Shown piece after piece: positions 56,194-64,000 of a stretch of 64,000 nucleotides of DNA (position 1 is the stretch's first letter; the number at the start of each line of letters is the position of its first letter). Source of the stretch: Colias croceus (taxonomy: Eukaryota > Arthropoda > Insecta > Lepidoptera > Pieridae); assembly GCF_905220415.1 (NCBI RefSeq), contig NC_059550.1, positions 9,302,501 through 9,366,500 on the forward strand, given 5' to 3'. The notes below the pieces were generated by a model. The model was given only the letters and a program-made list of their open reading frames with translations. It had not been told where the DNA came from and searched no databases. The translations under genes were made by a program, and so were the position numbers.

Positions 56194-56779
56194 TCATAAT
56201 AAACTTAATACTTATTCGAAGCTAGGTGAAGCTGATAATATAATATAAAATGTTACTATATATTTCATTTTATATCGAGGCCATCTTAAATAGCCTTATG
56301 TTTTTTATAGTTTTTACAATTACCTAATTGAAGCTCCATGTAAGACTTTCATAAAATAATAATCAGCTCGGAAGAAATGTTTCACAGGCTTAGCCATTAA
56401 TTAAGAAAAAAAACTCATTTATATAGTAGGTATCCTTACGTTATTTGTTATTCACGAATAAATCGCCAGTTAAAATAGCCATTTATCCATCATCACATTT
56501 CGTCGTGAGAATGAAGGGACGCTCCAATCCCAAGGGATTTCGCTAACAAGCAACAAGCACCAACTACATCGCTTTCACACCTAAATCTTAATTACGTTTA
56601 TTGATTTGTAAATGTAATTGCTTATTGGATACAAGTGTAATTAGACTCTACAATAGTTGCTACTTGGTACCACACATATTATTAAAAAAATATTATATCG
56701 ACCGCATTGAGAACCTCCTCCCTTTTTTTCCTGACGATGTTAAATATGAAAATCTGAATATTCTTATACTTATTTAAAA

Positions 56780-57003
56780 CTAGCTTTCCACCCGCGGCTT
56801 CGCTCGCGCAGTCAAAGAAAAACCCGCATAGTTCCAGTTCCGGTGGGGTTTCCGGGATAAAATCTATCCTATGTCCCGGGGTATAAAGCAGCCGGTATCA
56901 AAATATCTCTATACCAAATTTCATGCAAATTGGTTCAGTAGTTAAGGCGTGAATCGTGATTGAGTAACAGACAGACAGAGTTACTTTCGCATTTATAATA
57001 TTA
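56780..57003 (-). repeat. SINE-like repeat, family D, reverse
   Basis: Begins ctagctttccacccgcggct-tcgctcgcg, has ggtggggtttccgggataaa and ends acagacagacagagttactt then tttataatattag. A scrap of the same family is at 22245-22345. Confidence 0.75.
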
Positions 57004-57414
57004 GAATGGATTTGCAATACAGCTGCGTTTCCTTGAAGATTTTAGGATATTGTTTTTTTTTTAATAAATTGTTATTTAAGTACCAAGGCTTGGCCAAAAT
57101 TATAACAAAAAGTCTTAATAGCGAAGTATGTTTGTTTGGTATAAATTTCCTTATTAGGTACGCGAGTGAAGATGTGGGCAAAAAGCTATGTAGGTTACTT
57201 ATAAATAAATATGGGTTTTCTATGTAACTTTTTTCACTATAAACAGTGCATGGTCTTTTTAAATAGGTAACTAACTACATAAATAAGATTAAACAAAAAA
57301 AATAATAATACGTCAACAAGTTTCAGTAGGTACAATAAAAAGTCCAAGCGCTCCAAATAAAGAAATAACAAAGGGGCCGACATGAAATTGTCTGTTTATG
57401 ACTTAACAAATGAT

Positions 57415-57500
57415 GTTGTTCGAGATCTCCGCCCAAATAGGCCCCGCCTACAGCCGCACGCGCCGATCTCAACTGAAAACATCACAGTTCAATCCTGAAA
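57415..57500 (+). promoter_or_regulatory. Likely proximal promoter of the homeobox gene
   Basis: A GC-rich patch just upstream of the start codon holds two GC-box-like sites (tccgcccaaat, ggccccgcctac) and cagccgcacgcgccg. No TATA box is clear. The placement, 45-130 bases before the ATG, fits a short 5' UTR, but no start site is certain. Confidence 0.4.
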
Positions 57501-57522
57501 GTTCAGAGGATAAGACGTACAC

Positions 57523-57534
57523 ATGAACATTTAA
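57523..57534 (+). other. Upstream mini-ORF (ATG-3 codons-stop)
   Basis: atgaacatttaa lies 11 bases before the main ATG and could dampen its translation, if it is within the transcript. Confidence 0.4.
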
Positions 57535-57544
57535 ATTTTGCACA

Positions 57545-57821
57545 ATGGAATACATTCGCACCAACTTCCTAATACAAAACGAAGAGAGCTTTGACCTGAA
57601 GCAAGAAGAGCTTTTCAATAGCGAACATTTTGAGCCAATTTACCAGGAAGTGTCCTCAACTTATGAGCAGGATTTTAGCCAAAATTTCCTGCAAATGTTC
57701 TACGATTGTCGAACGAATGTACCAGATGGGAGTTGGGATTGGCAGTGGTGGCAAAACAGCCAAGTACTTAAAGAAGAAAATGAGGTGGAATCAGCGGGAA
57801 CTTTGAGTTACAGCGAAGAAG
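57545..57821 (+). CDS. btn: Mox exon 1 (N-terminal, residues 1-92)
   Basis: MEYIRTNFLIQNEESFDLKQ onward to SYSEE, donor gaag/gtaagt (phase 1). Acidic and rich in aromatic residues, low conservation expected. A C-family repeat begins 56 bases after the donor. Confidence 0.85.
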
Positions 57822-59805
57822 GTAAGTCATCTGTATTAACCTTAGGTATTAACCTTACTAACATCTAGGTATACCTACTAATATTATACAGCTGAAGAGT
57901 TTGTTTGTTTGTTTGAACGCGCTAATCAGAGGAACTACTGGCCCGATTTGAAAAATTCTGTCCGGTGTTAGATAGCCCATTCATCGAGGAAGGCTATAGG
58001 CTATAAATCATCACGCTAAGACCAACAGGAGCGAAGCCACGTGGGTGAAACTGCGGAGCGGAGTTCAAATTGCAACGGAGCGATTTATTATGGTGGATAA
58101 ACAGTGACAAATCGTATAGACTATTTTATTCCGCGGTGACATCTTATACCATATACTTACATGTGGAAGTTACCTTTCACAAGTCGGAAAGCTCATATAT
58201 CCATACATCTAGATATTATATTTTACAAGTTTCTGCAACTATTTAAGTACCTACCATTTTTATAGTGATCTTAAAACCTCAGTAACAAATCACATATCAT
58301 CGAAATCCATTCAGCCGTTCCTGGTCTTGGTGTAACTAACGCTACTTTCTACGTAATTGTAATCTGTATTGTTCTAAGTTTGTTTTCCATGTTTTATTTT
58401 AATGTTTGTTGTATTTATGTATATATTATGTAGGTATTAAAATTGCAATAACTATCTACTCACAATAATAAGGTAGTTAATAGTAATTATGTCTAGGTGA
58501 TGAAACGCAAACTCTCTTCTCTACGAAAAAAAAATATTTTATAACTATTTGTTTAAAAAAAACTCATGTTAGTTAAATGCCTACCGAAGATCACAAAGAC
58601 ACGTCTCATCCTTAAAAATTCGATCGCGCCAAACAATTTATTAAGTTTATTGTTAAGCTAACTAATTTAATATTTTTCTCTGTATCTTTATCATTGAACA
58701 TACCTATGTTTTAAATTGATCTCACAAGGACTAGGAGTGAAACTCTAAAATTCTGGAAGTTTAACGAAAGCTCTATGTTTTTAATTTGAAATTGATAAAA
58801 CATAGCATGAATCTATTTTTCTTCGGACGAAACCTAAAGCGAAAAGTTAGTCTGAAGTTTAGACTAGACTACGTAGATCGTTTAAGCTAAACAATGCAAA
58901 ACCATAAAACCCACCTGTACAGGAAAGCAATAAAATTATAAACACTAGGCGCCGGCGCTTGACACATATGGTAAGCATCAAAGAATAGGTACCTAGACGC
59001 AATTCAAACTCAAACTCAAACATTTATTTATTCGATAATCGAATTTTGATTAGACTTCTTCGAGAAGCACTTTCCAATCGTCATTACATATTTTTAACAT
59101 TTACCACCGATTTGGAAAGCAGTATCTACGGAAAAGCACCGGCAAGAAACTCCATAGTTGCCCTGTAGTTATTTCTATAAATATGTAACTGCATAATAAC
59201 TAATAAGTATATTATATTATCATAATAAAACCTGCACTTTTTACAAAAGTTTAGGTTTAATTAATCTGTGTCGTCTTGATTTTTTTTAATCTTTACAGAA
59301 GTTCGTTCACCAACTGCTTCCAGAAAAGAGAGGACTGCGTTTACAAAAACACAAATTCGCAATTTGGAAGCGGAGTTTTCCCGCGCAAATTATCTGACGA
59401 GGTTGCGACGATATGAGATCGCTGTCGCACTGAATCTAACTGAGAGACAGGTATTTTTTTTATTAAGATTTATTTTATATGGAAGCAACCTCAATTATAT
59501 TTTTAGCAGCTATTTTATCAGCGCTCTACCCTTGGGCTCTACCAGTAAAAAGTATAGAAATGCTTGCAAGAAATTAGTCAAAAAAAAATTAAGTAGGTAA
59601 CTATAAGCCTGTATTCTTAAAAAAATCCCTTTCATGTGTATTTGTAGTTTTTAATAGAAATCATTCTTGTATTTTGTTTCCAATTTCTTTGGTTTGGCTT
59701 TAAATAGAAAAAAAAATCTCTTGTTTACAGGTTAAGGTCTGGTTTCAAAACCGAAGAATGAAATGGAAAAGAACAAAGGGGCCTAAAAATGCGAAAAAGG
59801 ATTAG
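57545..59805 (+). CDS. btn: Mox/buttonless-class homeobox gene (3 exons, 167 aa)
   Basis: A nuclear DNA-binding transcription factor. Exons 57545-57821, 59299-59450 and 59731-59805 join in phase. The homeodomain is residues 100-159: RKERTAFTKTQIRNLEAEFS, RANYLTRLRRYEIAVALNLT, ERQVKVWFQNRRMKWKRTKG. All landmark residues are present (R5, L16, F20, W48, F49, Q50, N51, R53). NYLTRLRRYEIAVALNLTER is diagnostic of the Mox/Meox class, which in Drosophila is buttonless. The protein is short, with only 8 residues after the homeodomain, and its acidic N-terminus (GSWDWQWWQ at 62-70) has no hexapeptide. Start at 57545 has a good context (cacaATGG). Nothing frame-breaking is seen. Confidence 0.9.
57878..58062 (+). 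repeat. SINE/LINE-tail repeat, family C, Mox intron
   Basis: actaatattatacagctgaa, ggaactactggcccgatttg, gaggaaggctataggctata, gtgaaactgcggagcgg. The 3' end is degraded, without ctagta. Confidence 0.75.
59003..59160 (+). repeat. Retroposon 3'-end fragment, family F copy 2
   Basis: aattcaaactcaaactcaaa, tttattcgataatcgaattt, ccaatcgtcattacat, ttaccaccgatttggaaagc, gcaccggcaagaaactcc. Longer than copy 1 at 30822-30930. Confidence 0.7.
59299..59450 (+). CDS. btn: Mox exon 2 (homeodomain 1-44)
   Basis: Acceptor tttaatctttacag; from residue 93 EVRSPTAS into the homeodomain through helix 2, ending after Gln44 at cag/gtattt (phase 0). Confidence 0.92.
59731..59805 (+). CDS. btn: Mox exon 3 (recognition helix and stop)
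   Basis: Acceptor cttgtttacag; VKVWFQNRRMKWKRTKGPKN then AKKD and a stop. The intron lies between homeodomain residues 44 and 45, a position shared by many homeobox genes. Confidence 0.93.
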   Translation, partial: VKVWFQNRRMKWKRTKGPKNAKKD

Positions 59806-60071
59806 TTTATTTACCAATTAAATTATTTGTATTATTTTTACGAAATTACGTTTTATTACTTATAGTAACTTAATATTTATTTGTTTTATAGTAGGTAGGT
59901 TAGTAGGTGATAGGTATCTATAATAACCTTATAATAACGGTATAATACATAATTGATAATATTATACATATACATGCGACTAGCAAAAATATTTTTATAA
60001 ATGTTTTCTTTGTATAGTTACGGCATTCTTACATTTTTAAACATTATCGTGTTCGATAGAAATATATTATT

Positions 60072-60077
60072 AATAAA
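60072..60077 (+). terminator. btn: Candidate poly(A) signal for Mox gene
   Basis: aataaa about 270 bases after the stop; no strong GT-rich tract follows, so the true end may be elsewhere. Confidence 0.35.
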
Positions 60078-60089
60078 AAAATGGCAAAC

Positions 60090-60345
60090 TGTAACTGATT
60101 TGGTCGCGTTGCCAGTAAAATTTCAAGGTCGCGGCATGGAGTAAGGCGACGATTTTGGTATCTTTGAATCTTGCCAAAGCAGTTTCACTTCTGACACGTG
60201 TGCTCGGCACACACGCTCTTGTGGCAGTCGCGTTAGAGTTAGAGTACCTAAATTATATAGGTATTCTATGGTGGCAATATTTTTGTTGGCAAATGGTAAA
60301 TGAACGAGTGCATGTTTTTCTGCAAAATTAACAAACGGCATAAAA
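60090..60345 (-). repeat. Repeat with ggcgacgattttggtat core, reverse half
   Basis: The segment aaggtcgcggcatggagtaa-ggcgacgattttggtat recurs at 61420-61470 as aaggtcgcgtcatgg..taaggcgacgattttggtat. Here it is followed by agtttcacttctgacacgtg and gctcggcac, whereas at 61391 gaagtgaaacttctttaggc precedes it, so the two copies have exchanged or inverted ends. Confidence 0.55.
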
Positions 60346-60958
60346 ATGTGGAACTATAGAGAAACAAAGGAACGAGAAATAAGAAATGACTTCTATAATA
60401 ATAGTACGCTAGAATTAATTAATCAATTTTATATTTAATATTTTCAGTGTTTCCTGTGTTGTAAATTGTAATTTAAAATTGCTCCAATAAAGTACTTACC
60501 TCTGTAGCAAGTAAGTACGTAGTTTAAAAAAATATTCCGTACGAAAATAGTTAAAAATTTTCTGACATCCATCTCTGTAAAATATATGTAATAAATTATG
60601 ATTCTTACTCCTAAATAGTTGTTTTATTTCGATTAACCGGAACTCTTTATTAGTAATCTTACAACATCTAATAATAACAAATTATATACGTACGTCAATG
60701 TACCTGAGAATATAAGAAAAATCGCTGAAACACATTACTGAACCACTGAACCCATTTTGATGGATGTAGTTGAAGACTATGAATGATTAAAATCAAATTG
60801 GAAAAAAGTCCTGATAATGTAAAATAGGACCTTCTTCAGGTGCCTATTACATCAAAGTAACATATATAATGATAAAATTAATTTACCCTATACTTACTTA
60901 TTACTTTGTATAGTAATGTAACTATACTATCAAGGTTTTCGATTTCTCTAAATCTTAT

Positions 60959-61127
60959 CTAATATATAAAAATCAATGCCACTTTTCGTTGTAATTCCAT
61001 AACTCGAGAACGGCTGAACCGATTTCGATAATTCTTTTTTTATTATATTCCTTGAAGTACGAGGATGGTTCTTATGTAGAGAAAACGTAAACATGTACCA
61101 CGGGCGAAGCCGGGGCGGACCGCTAGT
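60959..61127 (+). repeat. SINE-like repeat, family B copy 2
   Basis: Nearly identical to 43138-43305; ends gcggaccgctagt. Confidence 0.85.
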
Positions 61128-61295
61128 ATTATATAAAAATGAATCGCAAAATGTGTTGGTAAGCGCATAACTCGAGAACGGCTGAACCGATTTCGATAAT
61201 TCTTTTTTTATTATATTCCTTGAAGTAAGAGGATGGTTCTTATGTAGAGAAAACGTAAACATGTACCACGGGCGAAGCCGGGGCGGACCGCTAGT
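61128..61295 (+). repeat. SINE-like repeat, family B copy 3, head-to-tail
   Basis: Follows copy 2 with no spacer. The first 38 bases differ (atgaatcgcaaaatgtgttg), then the sequence is identical except for single changes (acgag/aagag). Confidence 0.85.
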
Positions 61296-61390
61296 AGGTA
61301 ATGAAAATGAGAATATTTTTAATTTTATCATTTTATATGATTCTAGCCTTTTTATTATTAATGTTAAACAAATTACTATTAATATTTTGA

Positions 61391-61480
61391 AGTGAAACTT
61401 CTTTAGGCGCGTTGAGAGTAAAGTTTAAAGGTCGCGTCATGGCAATACCGTCACGTCATGGATAAGGCGACGATTTTGGT
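61391..61480 (+). repeat. Repeat with ggcgacgattttggtat core, forward copy
   Basis: gaagtgaaacttctttaggc, gcgttgagagtaaagtttaa, aggtcgcgtcatgg and ggcgacgattttggtatttc; partner of 60090-60345. Confidence 0.55.
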
Positions 61481-62076
61481 ATTTCTTTTTATTTTAAGTA
61501 TGGACAAGTAGGCCTTCTGTGTCCTGCCAGACCGAGATATTGCACGCCTCATAAGCGAAGCGTTGAGGTGGGTACTACTGTCACTTCGCGCAAAACATCT
61601 GATTTTTCAAACTTAAAATGTCTTTATGTATCATACATTGCACTTGTAAGATAATACATACACACACATATTAAGAAAAACACAATATTTTTAACATTCA
61701 TGATATTTTTGATGTCATTTTTGTTATTTAAACTAGTTAAAAAACAGTTTAAAAAAGTTCTGTCTTGGACGTCCGTGTGTCTGTATGTGCGGAGGATTTT
61801 CTTGTTAAGGACGTATTTACAAATTGACGCGCATCAATTTTAGGTATTGAGTCTTACTACTACACGTGCACGGCTCACACACACATCGAAATGCGCGAAG
61901 CGGCGAAATTATGAGTAAACTGACACGACTTGATAATTGAGCTTATTTTTATTGCTATGTTTTTTTTAACTTTACTTTGATTTGTAAAGTTTGTAACGTT
62001 GAATGGTCACAAAAGTAGATACCATTTATCTAATTTCATTGGACAGTGATTGTTTGGTAAACAAGTACTTGCCGAA

Positions 62077-62316
62077 GTGTACTTCGAAGACTGGTACTGG
62101 AACTCATAGACGAGTGGAGCTAGGTGTGCCGAGTTTGGGCTCGTTTTGTTAGTAATGTTGAGACCTTACCTCCGGACTTGATGGAATGACCTGCAGGTGT
62201 ACTTCGAAGACTGCTACTGGAACTAAAAGATGGTTAGAGCTAGGTGTGCCGAGTTTGGACTCATTTTGTTAGTTATGTTGAGACCTTACCTCCGGACTTG
62301 ATGGAGTGACCTGCAG
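62077..62316 (+). repeat. 120-bp direct duplication
   Basis: Two units of 120 bases (62077-62196 and 62197-62316) share gtgtacttcgaagactg.tac, ggtgtgccgagtttgg and ccttacctccggacttgatg, ending gacctgcag. They differ at about ten sites. Confidence 0.9.
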
Positions 62317-62429
62317 GTGCATTTACAAAATATGTTTTATTAATTAATGTAATAATATAGTGTCGACTTATAAAAATACTACAGGTTTGCCGGCAGCTTC
62401 GCCTGCATCATTTTTAAATTTAACCCAAA

Positions 62430-63690
62430 TTCGGCGCCATTTTGAAATTCTTTGTTAATTGACCGATTTCGTTCAAAATCGATATCTGAGGATCCTTAGG
62501 ATCACAAAACAGGAAACTGTTACAAAAATTTGAAAAAGTCAACGCCATTTTGAAATTTTCTGTTATTGTACCGATTTCGTTCAAAATCGATATCTGAGGC
62601 TCCCTGGGATCGCAAAACAGGAAACTGGTACCAAAATTTTAAAAAGTCAGCGCCATTTTGAAATTCTTTGTTATTGTACCGATTTCGTTCAAAATCGATA
62701 TCTGAGGATCCTTAGGATCACAAAACAGGAAACTGTTACCAAAATTGAAAAAAAAGTCAACGCCATTTTGAAATTTTCTGTTATTGTACCGATTTCGTTC
62801 AAAATCGATATCTGAGGCTCCCTGGGATCGCAAAATAGGAAACTGGTACCAAAATTTTAAAAAGTCAGCGCCATTTTTTTTGAAATTGTACCGATTTCGT
62901 TCAAAATCGATATCTGAGGCTCCCTGGGATCGCAAAACAGGAAACTGGTACCAAAATTTTTAAAAGTCAGCGCCATTTTGAAATTCTTTGTTATTGTACC
63001 GATTTCGTTCAAAATCGATATCTGAGGCTCCCTGGGATCGCAAAACAGGAAACTGGTACCAAAATTTTTAAAAGTCAGCGCCATTTTGAAATTCTTTGTT
63101 ATTGTACCGATTTCGTTCAAAATCGATATCTGAGGCTCCCTGGGATCGCAAAACAGGAAACTGGTACCAAAATTTTAAAAAGTCAGCGCCATTTTGAATT
63201 TTTTTGTTATTGTAGCGATTTCGTTCCAAATCGATATCTGAGGATCCTTAGGATCACAAAACAGGAAACTGTTACCAAAATTGAAAAAAAGTCAACGCCA
63301 TTTTGAAATTTTCTGTTATTGTACCGATTTCGTTCAAAATCGATATCTGAGGCTCCCTGGGATCGCAAAACAGGAAACTGGTACCAAAATTTTAAAAAGT
63401 CAGCGCCATTTTGAAATTCTTTGTTATTGTACCGATTTCGTTCAAAATCGATATCTGAGGATCCTTAGGATCACAAAACAGGAAACTGTTACCAAAATTG
63501 AAAAAAAGACAACGTCATTTTGAAATTTTCTGTTATTGTACCGATTTCGTTCAAAATCGATATCTGAGACTCCCTGGGATCACAAAATAGGAAAATGGTA
63601 CCGAAATTTAAAAAATTCGGCGCCATTTTGAAATTCTTTGTTAATTGACATATTTCGTTCAAAATCGATACCTGAGGATCCTTAGGATCA
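62430..63690 (+). repeat. ~108-bp tandem array, about 12 units
   Basis: The anchor ctgagg recurs at 62486, 62594, 62702, 62812, 62914, 63022, 63130, 63238, 63347, 63455, 63564 and 63672, i.e. every 108-110 bases (one 102). Units contain cgccattttgaaattctttg, cgatttcgttcaaaatcgat and gcaaaacaggaaactggtac. Two sub-types, A (ggatccttaggatcac) and B (ggctccctgggatcgc), partly alternate A-B-A-B. The first and last units share a form with cggcgccattttg and ttaattgac not found in the middle. Open frames through several units on both strands arise because 108 is a multiple of three; I do not regard them as coding. Confidence 0.95.
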
Positions 63691-63779
63691 AACTCAGCTC
63701 TGCTGGTTACGCTGGCAGAAAGATTCGACAGTTAACTGACATAGAAACTGCAAGAATTGTATATTTTGCTTCTTTACCA

Positions 63780-64000
63780 GCTGAATTTATTAAATTTTGG
63801 TACCAGTTTCCTATTTTGCGATCGAAGATTCTCAGATATCGATTTTGAAGGAAATCGGTACAACAAAGAATTTCAAAATGGCGCTGATTTTTTAAAATTT
63901 TGGTACCAGTTTCCGGTTTTGTGATCCTAGAGATCTTTAGATATCGATTTTGAACGAAATCAGTACAATAACAAAAAAATCAAAATGGCGTTGACTTTTT
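63780..64000 (-). repeat. Same ~108-bp units in inverted orientation
   Basis: From about 63793 the units read in reverse (attttggtaccagtttccta, tcagatatcgattttgaagg, ttcaaaatggcgctg, then a second unit to the window's end). Together with 62430-63690 they form long inverted repeats around a spacer of about 90-100 bases at 63690-63780. The array runs off the window, so its length is unknown. Confidence 0.9.

Noticed and set aside
57006..57227. 73-residue + frame upstream of the homeobox gene
   Set aside because: Begins at the edge of a SINE-like repeat; hydrophobic AT-driven composition and no known motif.
60948..61331. 127-residue - strand frame with a repeated block
   Set aside because: It is the reverse translation of two abutting SINE-like copies, which also explains the repeated peptide.
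62385..62425. Palindromic ccggcagcttcgcctg read as a SINE tail
   Set aside because: Resembles the '..gccggcagcttcgcctgc' tail of lepidopteran repeats but there is no body upstream to define a copy.
62639..63120. Open frames of 80-100 residues on the - strand through the tandem array
   Set aside because: The 108-base unit is a multiple of three, so any stop-free frame repeats. Sub-type changes do not favour silent sites and no domain is visible.

Overview
This window looks like nuclear DNA from a moth or butterfly (Lepidoptera). It is AT-rich, carries short exons with GT-AG introns, and is packed with repeat families that end in the 'cgaagccgcgggcgg..ctagt' type of tail typical of lepidopteran SINE/LINE families. 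The species cannot be named from what is visible. There are two well-supported protein-coding genes, both on the + strand: kinesin light chain (Klc, coding exons 26690-51676) and a Mox/buttonless-class homeobox gene (57545-59805). No tRNA, rRNA or CRISPR was seen.

Layout. Bases 1 to about 26.6 kb hold no recognised host coding exon. They may contain Klc 5' UTR exons and intron, but mainly carry decayed transposons: a pogo-like element (2827-3960), foldback MITEs (4091-4328, 6536-6970, 21927-22119), a Tc1-like element whose catalytic Glu has become Lys (7113-8034), an element with long inverted ends, a THAP-like N-terminus and a transposase-like fragment (14349-15873), and a 5'-truncated LINE with a clean 13-bp target duplication (16234-16731). 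From 26.7 to 51.7 kb is Klc. Twelve coding exons give a 538-residue short form ending at 48836; skipping that last exon for two downstream exons gives a form of about 593 residues with a C-terminus resembling the phosphoserine-rich tail of vertebrate KLCs. The introns hold many repeats. From 51.7 to 57.4 kb is AT-rich intergenic DNA with SINE-like copies. Then comes the homeobox gene (three exons, 167 residues). After 60 kb the sequence is repeats only, ending in an array of about 108-bp units that switches to the opposite orientation across a spacer of about 100 bp.

What stands out: (1) a 47-bp tandem array straddles the 3' splice site of one Klc TPR exon, making six identical acceptors of which only the last keeps the frame; (2) a 334-bp tandem duplication copies most of the first TPR exon with its donor, leaving an open second copy; (3) a candidate early terminal exon lies just after the sixth TPR exon; (4) the terminal array resembles the architecture of Foldback elements. 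Klc encodes the cargo-binding subunit of kinesin-1 (coiled coil for heavy-chain binding, acidic LFP autoinhibitory motif, six TPRs). The homeobox gene encodes a nuclear transcription factor. I see no functional link between the two genes beyond adjacency.
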